A stretch of DNA of 64,000 bases from Lanius collurio (GCA_020086605.1 JACBWW010000021.1:3075708-3139707); one strand, 5' to 3'. Positions 50,230-63,289 are shown, numbered from the stretch's first letter. Notes: generated by a model not told the origin, from the sequence alone. Program-made: numbers and translations.

Positions 50230-51740
50230 GAAATATTTTTTTTTCTGCACTTTGGCTAAATCACATGATCACAATCTCTCTACCTGAGTCATTTATCAAG
50301 GCTGAACCTTAAAATTGGATTGAATTTTCCACAGACTGAACCTAAAGGAGCAATCCATGTTTATGGCTCCATCGGTTGAAGGCAAAATCTGATCTGGCGT
50401 GTGTAAAATCCCTCACAGCGGAACCTCCCCCAGAATGCATTTAACAGCTCAGTTCAGTGGCTCAGCTGTACCTGCATCAGTGCACAGCTGACAAACCAGA
50501 AGACAAGAGGCTGGCAAAGGGACCTTGCTGAAATTGCTCACCCACAGAACAAGTGGCATTACCTGTCTGGCCTTCCCAGCAGCACCACCTGTAAGTTCAC
50601 AGCACTGCTTCGGCCTTCCCAGGGAGTGGAGGCACAGCTGGGCCTTGTGCTCCTGCCTGCGTTACTCCAGTAAATTGTACACGGAGCTGAGGCCCCTACA
50701 TGGGTTGACTTTGGGCCCTGTTTACCAAAGACATGTCCCAAATTACTCAGAGGGAATAGATAAAAACCCATTTTTCCAACACACTGAAAGACTTTCTGAC
50801 TCACTTGACTCTTTTACACTCTCCTAGGTTTGGTAAGAACACTTCAAGTCCAGGACAGATAACCCTTGGAGACCTGAGTGCAACTTTTGGTATGTATTGG
50901 AAGCACATACAGGAATTCCATGTGCCGCTTCAGTGACAGTGTGGAGCGACTGTTTTGGGAAAAACAAGTTCCTCAGTTTTGGAGATTCAGTTCTGTACCT
51001 GACTTCTGAATATACTTTTTTGGGGGGTTGGTTGTTCTGTTATAGCAACACTTGCCATTCAAGAATTTCCAGATTTTTCAAAACTAAAATACCCCAACCA
51101 TCCTAGTGCCCTTCTGTTCTTTTATGAATTTTTGATTCTCTACATAGGTAGTTTAATTTTCTAGAAAATGAAAAAAAACTAGCAAGAGAAGCAGGTTTTT
51201 TACCTCTGTTTAATTCTTTGTGTTTTGAGTAGTGTGTTCAGAGACAAGAGGGCCATGATGCTCTCGCTGAAGGTATGAGCATGTAATATATGATGGAAAG
51301 CAGCATTAACACCCTGCCATAAGAAGGTGACAAATGCAGACCTTAGAAAATGCTTTAAAAGATAAGTGTTATTTCTGTTGTGCCATTGAAGAAGCACAGA
51401 ACTGCCACTATGGGAATTTCAAATGAAACCTCAGTTTTACTCCTGGAAGGTACTGATTTTCAGAGTCTCGTGTGCAATCTAAGGCCCTAAATTCTGCTTG
51501 CATTGGGTTTCTACTGACTCCATTGAGGACATAACTGGAGTGTAAGAGGCCATAATTAAGGAGGAAGGGCAAATGCCCTGACAGGACAACTCTGAATTTA
51601 AGACATTATTGTGGAGTATTTATGCATGGTTTTGATGATAAATATTATTCTGCATAAAGCAAAATAGTTGATAGCTCAATCTGATGGACATAATTAGTTC
51701 TTTTTTTTACTCTGTGTGTCTCTTTGTAACAGTTACTTCT
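50230..51740. other. Unannotated stretch, nothing recognised
   Basis: Opposed frames of 100 codons (plus, 50,525-50,827) and 81 codons (minus, 50,559-50,804) overlap in a locally GC-richer patch. Neither has a known domain. Confidence 0.5.
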
Positions 51741-51751
51741 TCGTTGCTGAC

Positions 51752-51793
51752 ACTTCTAATGTTAATTACTGATACTTCTAATGTTAATTACTA
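51752..51793. repeat. 22-bp tandem duplication with TTAATTA core
   Basis: A 22-base unit beginning ACTTCTAATGTTAATTAC is duplicated at 51752-51773 and 51774-51793, the second copy lacking its last bases. Each copy contains TTAATTA, a homeodomain-type site. Confidence 0.9.
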
Positions 51794-52837
51794 AAAATTA
51801 TTAGCTTGAATAGCACTTCATCTCAAAAAGGTGTGTAGAAGTGCATCAATGTTGTCCTTTTGAAATGCTCATGTGGTAGTGTAAAGGCTATAAATCATTC
51901 CCGTGAGCCAAAATATCATTTGCTACTGTCAAAAGGCAAGTTAACAGTTTTACAACTTTGTTGAAATTTGAATGCATTCCACATTCAATTTTTTTAATAA
52001 GAACGGTAAATAACAGGCCATTTTAAAATATAATAAATGATCCTTTCCAAAGTCTAATGATAGCTTACTTTAGTTATAGCCATTCTTTTACAGCGATAGA
52101 CAGCTTTAAAAAAATCCTTCTTGCCTCATACACATAATTTCAAGGAGCTGGCATAAAGTTTTGGAGCAAGTCCAGTTGTTTAATTTACACAGACAGGAAA
52201 AGTACTAGGAGTATCTTTGATGAGCTAAATCTCATTTTACACCGAAAGCTGCCTTATCTTCTGGATTTTGCACATGGTATTTTCTTCTCAGGTATTTCAT
52301 ATTCTAGAGAGTTCCTTTCTACTGAGGGCATTGCTTCTCTTCATTGATCAAACTGATCAATCAGAGGCTAAAGATTTAGTGTGCCTCTGGTTCAGTACAT
52401 TTAAAAAAATAAGAATAAAGATTTTAATGAAGGATCTATTAAAAACTTTCCTCTGAATTTGCAATCTCTGAAGAATCATGTTTTCCAGATATTATTGGAT
52501 CCTAAAGAGTAATATTTAATATTTTTTTAAATTAAGTAAAGCACCAATTCCAACTTAATCACTCAGATTTGGAAGTTGCAAATTTAAAACCACAGCAAGA
52601 TTTATTGCACTGAGGTCAAAATAATGCAGCCATATTATTAGCATTAACTACAGCATTATAGTATTCTTCACCTACATAAATAGCAGGTAGCTACTTTCAA
52701 GTGAACTAAGCTTTAAGTGTTTTGGAAAAAAAAATAGTGGAAAAACCAAGTCCCCTTCAAAGAAATCCATGTATTTTTCTGGCCCTGGTGAGGCTGTGAT
52801 TTTGTTGTTTGAAAGCAGAAGGATAAAAAAATAATAT

Positions 52838-52869
52838 ATGCATCATGAAAAGAATGCATCATGAAAAGA
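52838..52869. repeat. 16-bp perfect tandem duplication
   Basis: ATGCATCATGAAAAGA occurs at 52838-52853 and 52854-52869 with no mismatch. The unit includes the ATGCAT palindrome. The perfect identity points to a recent duplication. Confidence 0.95.
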
Positions 52870-53319
52870 AATGATAGTATAAAGTTCAGTTTGAAACCAC
52901 AAATATGTGGTGTGGAAGAAGAAAACAAATGGGTTTTCACAATGATGTTTTGTCTGCCTGTTGGTGCTGCTTACTGCAGTTTTAACAATGCCCCATCACC
53001 ACAGTATGTGAGCATGTTACATGGAGACTGCAGCCATGAAAAACTCTCCAATTAGGTTGTGGCTGAACAAAAAAAGAGAAATTATTTGTTATGAGCAGCT
53101 ATTTTTTTTTCTTCAAATTTTGCTGGTGGTCTCATTTATTTTTGAAGAGAAAGATGTGACATTCTTCCTTCCCACCTTTGTCCTACAGGTCGACCTTTAC
53201 TGTCCTTTACTGTCCTGTTTGCACCCCTTTATTTTTTCACAAAGTGTAACTTTTCATGGTAGCTGGAAAGATGAAAAGCTGTTTCTGGAAAAAAAAACAG
53301 CAACACAAACCAGCCATTT

Positions 53320-54080
53320 CTGCACAGCATAATGGGATTTTAATGTATTCTTCTTGTCGGCATGGTGTATTTCTGTGATAATTTTATGTGACAGCATAAT
53401 TAAACTGGAAAACAATTCCCATTTCCTATGTATTTTATCTATTTATCATCATTTATTTCTTTACTTTCTTGCTCTGCTATAAATATTATTGTAAGGAGAG
53501 TTAAATAAGTTAAACCAATGCAATTACTTTTACAGATTGAAATTAACTTCATATATCAATTTATACTGGTTTGTATACAGCACCTACTATTTGCCCTGTA
53601 CAAATAAGTGCATTTGTTGCAGTATATTTATAGTGTCACTATGGTTTCCATGTTTGCACTCCTTTTGACTAATGTTCTATATGTTAAAACTTGACATTTT
53701 AACAGTATTTTCAAACAATTTCATTCATTATCAAATAACCATTTATTACATTGTGGCAATTTCAAACCATTTACTGGACCCTCTAGACATTGCTAAACAA
53801 TGATTTATCAAGGAGTGTGCAAATTTTACTGCTTATCACAGCAAATACAAAAAGTAACATTAAATACTGACTTGACAACAGCCCTGACTAAATTATTTTC
53901 CTTTTTTAATCTTGATGAGTCATATTTAGTAATAGCAGTTTGTAAATGCACTGGAAATTGAGGCCAATATTCTAGATTGCTCTGTTATATGATGTTCTTT
54001 CTGGTTTGCTCAATTCTTTTGCATGCTTGGGGGATAAATTGAAAATTGCGGGACAAAACAGATGCATCTCTTACTGTCTT
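53320..54080. promoter_or_regulatory. Candidate conserved non-coding element
   Basis: This long AT-rich block has no simple repeat or coding frame. It contains TAATTA at 53397-53402 and many varied ATAAAT, CAAAT, TTATCA and AATGA words. The balanced, non-repetitive texture over about 700 bases resembles deeply conserved vertebrate elements. Alignment is needed to confirm. Confidence 0.4.
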
Positions 54081-54089
54081 TTAATTTTC

Positions 54090-57000
54090 TTATGGAGCTT
54101 ATGATGCCCCAACATTGTCCTGTGTGACAGTGCTTTTCACATTTCACTTGAGCATGAATCTGATAAAATTCATCTCTAGCCAAATCTGTATTGATTTTTG
54201 CTTACCTAGAGTGAATAGCAGTGAGGCAAAGGATTTTCAGTTCTGTTTTCAGGAAAAATCTCCTCCTTCCAAATATTCTAGCCAGTAAGTAGAACTCATT
54301 TAGTATTCTATGTGAACACTTGAATGCAAAATGCTGCGCTTTTAACAACATTCCTTATCTCCCCCATTTCTATAGAATTTGAAACCCACACTGTGTCTGT
54401 GAGAGAACAGACTGATACTGACAAATGACAATTAGGTCTCTGCAAGCACTTCCATGCAAACTTTACAAGAAACAGGAGACATCTCCATTCTCAGAGATCT
54501 CATTAATTGCAGAGCTCATACATTCAGCTCAACACAAAGTAAATTGAAAGGCTTAAATATTCCAGAGGATATTCACAGAAGGAGTTTCAAGGACTTGGGA
54601 GTCTTCCTCATTTGTGGGGTTCATACAGGGACTAAAGCTGAACAAATATCATTAACACTGAATTTAAATGATCCCTAAATCAATAGCTAGACATTGTTGG
54701 TTGATACTACAGTAACATTAAATAGCTCTGGAGAAAGCCAAGGCCACACTGTGCAAAACTAACAGCTCAACATCATCCTACACAGAAGAATTTATAGTCT
54801 ACACAGTTTGTTTGTGAATTGAGGTAATAAGGAACCAGAGAGTAGATTGTGATACTCCTTAGCCAAGGTCATGAAAAGAGCAGAACTGAAAACTATGCAC
54901 AGATTTTCTACATGTCAGTCTTAATTTCAAAGGCATTCAAAATATTTTGATTCATTATGTCCAATCCAGGAGTGGTTATGAGGAGCACTTGTTCTGTTAC
55001 TACTTTCATGCTAGAGCCAGCAAAGACAGCTTTTACTCATTAAATAATAATGTAGTCATTTAGTTTAAATTGCCACGGCTTTCAGCAGCTCCTGGTAAGC
55101 CAGGCTGTGAACTGTGGTAGAGGAGAAGTCGTCAACCTTGTGCTCTGCAGCCTCTGCCACAGAGGTGCAGTTAGGCTGGGGTGCTTTGACAGCCAGTGCT
55201 GCAACAGGCAAGGTGCAGCACAAAGTGGGGCCCTTACACCTGCAGGGAGGTAAAATCTGGTTTGCTCGCTGAAGATCTGACAGACTCCAGCGTAAGTACT
55301 TCAGTTCTTTAGTTTTACCCACATATATCTGGTATGTTTAACCCCAGGACCTCAAAGCTTGGGTATTTATCTGTGATGACAGTAAGTCATGTTGGGGGGG
55401 ATGGAGTGGTTTCTTGAGGTTTTATGTTTTGTTGGTTTTTGGTCACCGGCTCTACCAATGTTCTCTTGAGAATTCTGCTACATTAGTAGGGTATGACCAA
55501 GCCCAGAGTATGTTTATGGAGTACGCAGGGAATGCTCATCCAAAAGCAGAAAAAATGATAATTAATTTTACTCCAGCAGAACCACTTACTTGTCTTTGTA
55601 ATCTCAACAGACCATTTCTAAAAATTATTCATCTACTCCTGAATCTCAGTGATTTTAGACATGCTACTACTTTAAACAAAACTGCCACTGAATTCAGGGA
55701 GGCCAGATCAGGCACAAAAAGTTTTGGCTTAAACTGATCATTTAATTTTAAGCGATGCCATATGATGCCAGAATAAAAACCATTACATCAATGTCTCTGC
55801 CTCTTAAAAAACCCCAAAATTTGTCTTAGAAAATGGAAGTGTCTGAGGACCCTGAGAAGTCAGCAGTAAGCATTTATTCACTGGAGAAACTGAAGCTGAG
55901 TTCAATCCCAGGACAGAGCAGAGGGGTTGCTCAGAATCAGGTACTTCAAATTACAGCACTTTGGGCACAGGTGAGCCTCATGTAAGTGCCAATGTGTTTA
56001 CTTTCTTTTATTTTGGTCAGTCTAAATGACAAACTCCTAGGATTTTCAGGTTCATTCAGATCCAACTCTTGCTGATCCAGGAATTGATCCTGAGATGACT
56101 GGTCTTGTTAATCCATTTCCAGCTTCCTTTTCTCCACCAGTTTGCCTACTGGAGGTTACTGTTCCTTGGTTTCCACTGGTCAGATTAATTATCTGACTTT
56201 TTTCCCCTATCTCTATGAAATCAAGTTTGAGGGGTATTTTTGAGTGGGTTTTGTTTTGGTTTTTTTTGTTCTATTTTGTGGAAGACTTTGTATGTTACAA
56301 TCCATGGAGCTTCAGCAACCATCAGCTATCAAGTGCCACTTTTGCCTGATTAAGGCAAAAATGGTTTTTAATATAATCAGAGTTAACAGCACGCCATCTT
56401 AGAATGCAGAAATTGAAAAAGAATTTTATTATTCTCTGTGGCCAGCAGTCTGGGCATGAGGAAGAAAGTCATCAAGGCGAGCTCTTTCCTCACTTAAGGA
56501 GACATTATACAAAACATTAAACCCAATGAGGGTATCTGTCAAAATCTAAGTGACTTCATCTCTGCTGTTATCTACCTTCCATTACAGATTAATTTGACAC
56601 TAATTGCAAAAATGATTTAATTTAGGTAATCTTCAAAAAATACTGTTTGAAAATTAAAATTAATGGCCAGGATAAAATCCAAGTATTCTACCTGAATAAA
56701 AGCTTGGACATGAAGAGCCTGATGCAGAAAGCTTAGATAGGAATTACCTCAAAAAATTGCATTTAACACATAAAGCAACAGCGAACTAAAAATTAATTTA
56801 TAGAAGAAAATGACAGGTACCAGTGGAGGAAATGTCAAAGTCGTGTACTAAGAGAGGGATGGCAAAAAGCATTTTTGGAGCATTTTTTTTTTTAGCTCTA
56901 AAAAGAACTTTGAGACTATGTTTTTTAGATCTAAAAAACATCAAGAAATTACAGTTTTTAATTGCACACTTTTAGTTATCCAAATAGCAGAACCTAGTAA

Positions 57001-59730
57001 GTCACATACTTATCAACTATGTACTGGACAAACCAGAGAATGTGATTGTTAGAAGCAGTTTTGTAGTTCAAAGGTCAAATTTGGACCAGCAAACTAATCA
57101 CAGCTTTGTGATGTTCTTCCAAGCCTCTATTCCTGATAGAGGCACTGCATAACATGATAGATTCTCATCTGTACCAGATGGTACAAGTCCCCAAAGAATC
57201 ATGTGCCAGCTGTTCACAGGCAGAACACAACACACTCCAAGCATGCTTGCTCTTTCCTCTCACTGTGTACCCAGCAAAGCAAGGCTGCACTGACACCGGG
57301 GCTGGTGAGCATTCAGAGCAGCAGAACCTCTGTGTCACAGGCTCTCTGTGTAGCAGATGTGTGACAGCTCCACACTTTGTGCTCTTCCACGAGTTTGTTT
57401 CCCTGCATTCCTTTCCCCTGTTAAGTTTGGCCAAGCCAGTCTTCTGGGCCTGCCTTGTCCAGGGGGTTGGGAGGGTAATGTTCTCCAGCATACCCAGAGT
57501 ATGGTTTCCTTTCTTCTGTTTGCATTAGGTGAAAGGGTGCCATTTCAGCATCTTCCCAGTGCCACCAGACTTGCCTTGCTCTAAAGGCCAGTGGGAAACC
57601 CAGCTGGCCCACCACTGCACTACTGCCTGCTTCCCTTGTGCTCCTGTGTGCCTACCTAAGGTAATTAGCAATGTGTACAGCTTGCAAGGGACAATAAGGT
57701 TGATTCTAACACATGGTTAATTAGGATATTACAATTAGCTATTTGCTAGGCTGGCTCAGGGGAGTAGTCACAGGATATGGAGTCTTTCACCTTAAGTTCA
57801 GCCATTCTTACCCCCAAATTCCCAGGTAGTGATCAGTAATTTCTCATTAACCCTGACACAAACTGAATCTGACTCCACTCAGGCAGATGGATGAGTTCAG
57901 AGCACTTGTCTGTCAACAAGGACTGTCAGTATCTCTGATAATTAAATTCCAAAGTGAAGAACCCCACTGCTGTGAGTGAGCAGCAGAAGTTGATGTTTTT
58001 CTGTGGCATTATTTTAACTCCTCGTTGTTGTTGTTGTCTCCAACAACTATCAACAACTATCATAAGCTGTCATAAGATCAGCAGATACAGATTTATGTTT
58101 TGAAGACTACAGATTGACCATTGTTCTTAGGTTCCACAGCAAGACAAATAAAGAATAGTAATACCACATAAAAGTTGGAAAAACACAGTTTAAAAAATAC
58201 CCAATCCAACACCTAAATTGTAATGAATCTCCAAGAGACCCCTAATTTCATGATCCTACCTGCACTGCCAAGAATCATTGGCTCTTGACATCATTCTCTT
58301 GCCAAAGGGCAATTACCTATTCTGTATGCATTGCCTTAATCATGTCGTGTCCCACAAATTTGCATGTCTCCCAAGGAAGCACAGTGCATTGCCAGCAGCC
58401 TGATAGGCCAGATCAAAACAATTTCCTGGTGTGTGTTTACACCAGCTTTTGGCTTCTGAGCTGCTTTAGCTGTAGTTGCTCTGCAAAACAGCATAAATTC
58501 CCTCTCTCTGAACTGTGCTGCATCAGGGATAGAGGGGGGAGTAAGCAGAATCTGGATGGATACATCGTCCTTAGCAGAACCGAGTGATGCTTTCTAGATT
58601 AATGAACTGCAAATCAGCTACACAAATGAAACCACATGCTCGAGATAAACACAGCCCTCTGAGATGGGCTTGTTGTGACAGCCAGAGAGGGAGAGGGAGC
58701 TCACACACGTGTGACGAGGGCTGTAATGAATGCCAGCTTCCCTTCTGCATCTCTGGGATATGTGAGGATGACAAACTCTCTGAGGAACAATTCCTTTGAT
58801 TGGTTCATTGAGGAAAGGAACTTGTCATGCTGCCAAGAATAAAACTGCTTCTGGGCTTAGTTCTGAATTTTATAAACTGAATAAGTAAAAAAAAAATGTA
58901 TACACATTCACTTCAGACTCAAGTCATGAATAATTAAAAGAATATATAATTGCACCCACTTTTCCCCTCAAGCTCAACCAGCAAAGATACCCTCTGTCCA
59001 TGTAACAGGGTACTTCATGTGTTTTGGGTTTTTTTTCTAGGAACTGTGGGAAGTGAGCTGAACTGAATACTTCCTGCTTGCAAGTAAGAATAACAGCCTG
59101 ACCATCAGAGCACACAGAAACACAAATTGAGAACTCAACTGTTTCATATCAATGAAGCTTCAGATTTTTTGATTATGCATAAATATTTTTCTGGTGTGAT
59201 TCATTCAAAATTGATGCTGGATTTACAACACAATATGATAAAAATTATAATATTAGCACAGCATTACTGCAAACATTAATCTGATTCTGCAAACAGCAAA
59301 GATCTGACGTTTTCATAAGGCACAGAAAGGTAAGAATGTTTACCATGTCAAAAATAAATATGCAGAAAATAACCTGAGAAAACAAAAGTTATCTGTGCCT
59401 ATCTATTTCACTTTCCTGTGACAGGCAGACTTCCCAGTACAAATTTAGCAATGTGAGTTAATGTTATATGATCACACATTTGTCTGCAGTTCTACTGCTG
59501 TACTGGAATTATCTAATGGTACCTGCCTGGAAGAAGCAGATGCAACAGAGCTATTGCTTTTATTTTTATGCATTATTCCCACAATTAATAGGTCCCCCAG
59601 TTTACAGCCAAAATGAAATTCGGGATTCACTTTTCTTGAGGGCATAGAAATTAGCAAGTATGGTATGAATAGTTGTGTATTTAGTACCTTTCACTTGCTG
59701 TACAGAAATCTTATTTAAAGACTAACGAAA
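54090..59730. other. Unannotated stretch, nothing recognised
   Basis: A GTT microsatellite of four units sits at 58,024-58,036, and a seven-base G run near 55,394-55,400. Frames such as 107 codons at 55,414-55,737, 124 codons at 57,154-57,528 and an antisense 108 codons at 57,165-57,491 show no domains; the last two overlap. No repeat family was recognised. Confidence 0.5.
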
Positions 59731-59739
59731 AACTGTTGT

Positions 59740-60235
59740 AAGGTATTTTGAACCATGATAGTGTGCCCCAGCCAAACCATCTGTAGTTATACCTATTGGA
59801 GCCCTCAGAGGGAGACCAGGCTGGAATTCCCCTCACCAGCTTCACCTGGCCATTCACCTTCAGCAAATCAGCTCCTGGAGGGTTTTTAAGCACAGTCAGA
59901 AGGTTCAGTCAGGAGAGAGAGAGGGAGGACAGGCTTGTATCTGCTCTCTGTCCTTTGCTCTCTGGCTGTTGTTTGGATTTCCTGGACTAACTTGGCTGCT
60001 ATCACTGGATGGGTTTTGCTGCTGCCATCACCTTGACTCTGCTTGCCTGGATCTGGAGCCTCAAGGACTGAAAGGTACTGAAAGATAAACTGTGCTAAAT
60101 TGAAAAAGAATTGGGAAAGGAGAAGCTGAAAGTCTAAATACCAAGACAGCAAGGAACAGATAAAGAGGACTGTGCTGCACTGAGTTAGGAACCAATCTTA
60201 TTATCTAAAAAGTGTGTGAAGAGCTCTTGGACAAA
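59740..60235 (+). mobile_element. Possible decayed LTR-like segment
   Basis: A CT-rich, moderately GC-rich stretch with phrases such as CTGCTTGCCTGGATCTGGAG recalls the 3' part of avian LTRs, and it stands out from its AT-rich flanks. It directly precedes the G-skewed repeat, as a leader region might. There is no clear LTR boundary, primer-binding site or target duplication, so this is a weak suggestion. Confidence 0.2.
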
Positions 60236-60244
60236 GTAGAGGGC

Positions 60245-60640
60245 CTAATGAAGTAATGTGTAATCTCATGCACAGCAGTTGCAAAATGTACATGTACTGT
60301 GTTATGGATAAGTTAGTAAAAGGTGTAAGTACTGTGTTAGGTAGAAGTGCTGTGTTAAGTAAGCATAAGCAAATAAAATGTGTATGTCCTGTGTTAGGTA
60401 GAAATAGAGTAAAGTGTGTAAGTAGAGTAACTTGTATAAGCAGCATAAGATAGTGAGTAAGAGGTATAAGTTGTGAGTTATGTGTCAGTAAGTGAACTGT
60501 ATGGGTTATGCATAACTTTGTATAAGTTGGTAGAATATATGTGAGCTAGATACATAAAAGAGGTGATAAGTAGGTATGAAGTAAAAGTTGGAAGATGTGT
60601 GAGTTCCTGCATGATGCCCAAAGAGGTGATGCATATTTTA
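60245..60640 (+). repeat. Degenerate, strongly G-over-C skewed GTAAGT/GTGTTAGGTAGA repeat
   Basis: Variants of GTAAGTACTGTGTTAGGTAGAA recur without a fixed period, for example near 60,325, 60,353, 60,390 and 60,418. In 60,301-60,600 I count about 85 G and 15 C, a skew near 0.7. TAAG/GTAAG words recur many times. It also contains the palindrome GTTATGCATAAC at 60505-60516. It may be an old minisatellite or a retroviral leader-type low-complexity region. Confidence 0.65.
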
Positions 60641-60649
60641 GAGAGTTTT

Positions 60650-63095
60650 AAAGCTTCTGTGTAATCATAGTGATTTGTTGTACAGAAGTGCTGAGTTCCC
60701 ACAAAAAAACATTGATTATTTTGTTTACAGAATTTATTATTATACATCCTCTTCCTTCCAAACACAGTTTCTCATGGGTAGCAAGCTGGCTCTTGCTTCC
60801 TCTTGTACCATTATGGCTGTTTGTAGCCAACACATTGTAATGCTCTCTGATAGAGAAAAAAATACATAAAAAACCCTGAAAATCATACACAGAGAGGATT
60901 AATAGATTGTATATAGATAATAGCTATGTCTTTGAGATTGCAAATATGTGAGATTTGGTTTGACTCTTGGAAGGATGCACATTCTCTCTATTTTTGTACT
61001 TCTCCAGCTGAATTCCGAACACAAGTTCTTCATTTAGACTTCTTTTCAGCAACCATGTATTTGTTCAGAGATGGAAAAAGACAAAACATCAGGGGGTCTG
61101 TTTGGGGATGTGAAGTGAAAGTCTGCTTTAGAAATAATCCACTACAGCACTGTGAGCTGTATCTGAAGCAGCTCAGGGAGCTTTGGGAGAGAGAACACAG
61201 ACATAGACTGAGGGGAGGTCACTTTCGGCCCTGTAATTTACCTCATGATATGCAGAGATTAGGAAATTCAGCTACTACTGCAGTGGGACAACTGATTACA
61301 ACAGAATGGCTTGAAGAGGAGACGACAGAAATGTCACAAGTGAAGCAGAATATTATACACTACCTACCTCTTATCCACTTATCTGAAAGCTGCTATTCTG
61401 TAACATGTTCATCTTGTCTATTTTTATCACTGTTGTCTAAGGCAGAAGCTAAATTATTTGTATGGACTATAAAAGCAAGGTAAACTACAACCCAAAAGCC
61501 TTACATTGAATAAGGGCAAAATATAGTTGCAAAAACACCCCCACAAAAGTATTTGGATTTCCTGTACAGGGGATATGGCAAGGAGGAATTCTGTACAAAT
61601 GCAGTCTCTACAGCCACCCCCACTGAGACAGACTTTCAAATTAATGTTTTCATGTTCCAGCATTTCTAAGCTGTTGCTTGAACCACTTCAAAGGGAGGCA
61701 CTTCCCATCTTGTTGATGGGATTTTTTTAGATTACTAGAAAATACTTTCCTAACACGTAAAACGTGAAAAGATTCTAAAAAAGGGGGATTTTTTTGCGTT
61801 CTGCTACTTCTAATGACTGATTTCTGTTTAAAGGTTAATCGTCAATTATGTCAAACCCCAAAATTGTGTAACAGTTGATTTTCCCCATGCACGGGACAAA
61901 ATGCATGCAACAAAGCATTTTTCCTTCAAGCCTGCTCTCTTTGGTAAAGCTTTCATTTCAGAAACTGCTTATATTTGCGATTGTCTGATGTTTAAAAATA
62001 GCGTTATTCAACATGCCCTAGTAGTTGGCTCTGACCTCTTGTGTGCTTGTTTTCTCGGTTCCTTTTGAACACTTGGTGGATTTGCAGCTATCTTGTGCCA
62101 CCCCGTGTAAGAGATGGGAAATTACACAACTTTGCTGACCACCATGACCTGAATTTGGCATTGGTGTTCTGCAGATGGTATTAGTGCATTTTTAATAAAC
62201 TTTTCAGTTTATCAGCAACTGAAGCACATTTTAAGAAATATTAAAAATATTTAATATGACACTTAATTTTTCTTAAAATGGTGTTTCTTTATACTTAAGC
62301 TACTTCTTCATTTACATTTGTAACTTTTATATGATAATGTATACAAGCTCAGGCCATCTGCTGTGCATGATACTAGTTCTTTATGAATATATTTTCAAAA
62401 TCCTGATTAATTTATGTTTATAATTGAACTTTTATTTCCTGTTATTTGTAATTTTTTTTCTGGTTGGTGGTGCCTGCTTTCTTCTTTAGTGGTATTTTTC
62501 TTTCTCATGTTTTCCTCCATGCATTTTCTGCACCCTTATATCCCTTTTTAATTCTATCCACACTTCTCCATTTCAGTCATATTCATTCCAAGTTCCTTTA
62601 GTACGCTAAAATAAAACAAACTTTGTTGCTATTGTGTCCATCAGGCAATAAATAGATCAGCTGTGATCAAGGCAGTAGCTGTCTGTATAAGTGTGTTAGT
62701 GGCAAGTTCTAAGCCTTGTCCTAAACCACAATTCTAGTTCTAAGCCTTAGGCAAAACCTAGTAACTACCATTACCATTATTATGTGAAAGAGATTTAAAA
62801 AAATTAGATTTATCTACCTTCTTGTGATATTACTGTGATGAAAGTCTGTATATTGGACGCTGTATTTATACAGCTGAAGTTGTAGCTGCGAATGAGGTGG
62901 CGATTCAGAGGTTTTCCTCGTTAACTCTGCTACCGCTATGTAGTGCTGACATTATGCTTTTTTCCCTTATGCAGAAAGCTCCAGTCTTGCTTCTGACACT
63001 CATCTCACACGTTCTTGGGCTCCTGAGGCACCAGGCACAGCATTCCAGCCTTCCACACACAACGAGTGGATTTGACGTTTTCCATCCCGTGTCCC
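60650..63095. other. Unannotated stretch with one longer frame
   Basis: Contains a 185-codon plus-strand frame at 60,926-61,483. It has no domain that I recognise, unusual numbers of Trp and Cys, and no promoter or ribosome context. Partial duplication of AGTTCTAAGCCTT occurs near 62,704-62,748. An AT-rich, enhancer-like patch lies at about 62,150-62,460. No gene is called. Confidence 0.45.
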
Positions 63096-63289
63096 GCAGG
63101 TGACGGCCCAGGACTCGACCTCTCGGTCACAGTCCTCCGACAAGCGGGACGGGCAGTGAGGGAGGGCGGTGCTGTGCGCGGGGACAGCAGCTAATTAGCG
63201 TTTATCACCTCCAGCCGAGGGCTGCTCGGTGCGTGACGCGTTCCCGCCGCCGTGGCAGCGCCCCTCGGCCCGGCGCTGTCCCTCAGCCA

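Larger units (their letters stand above)
1..63100. other. Gene-poor intergenic or intronic DNA
   Basis: No open reading frame in this span has recognisable protein domains, and none chains into an exon series that I can follow. The frames that exist are short (mostly under 130 codons), often overlap others on the opposite strand, and match the chance expectation for DNA of this composition. The longest ones lie in the GC-richer LTR relic near 33.4-34.1 kb. No tRNA cloverleaf, rRNA segment or CRISPR array was seen. A very long intron of an unseen gene would look the same, so intergenic and intronic cannot be told apart here. Confidence 0.8.

Noticed and set aside
57154..57528. 124-codon plus frame with 108-codon antisense frame
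   Set aside because: Mutual overlap and lack of any domain point to a locally stop-poor stretch, not a gene.
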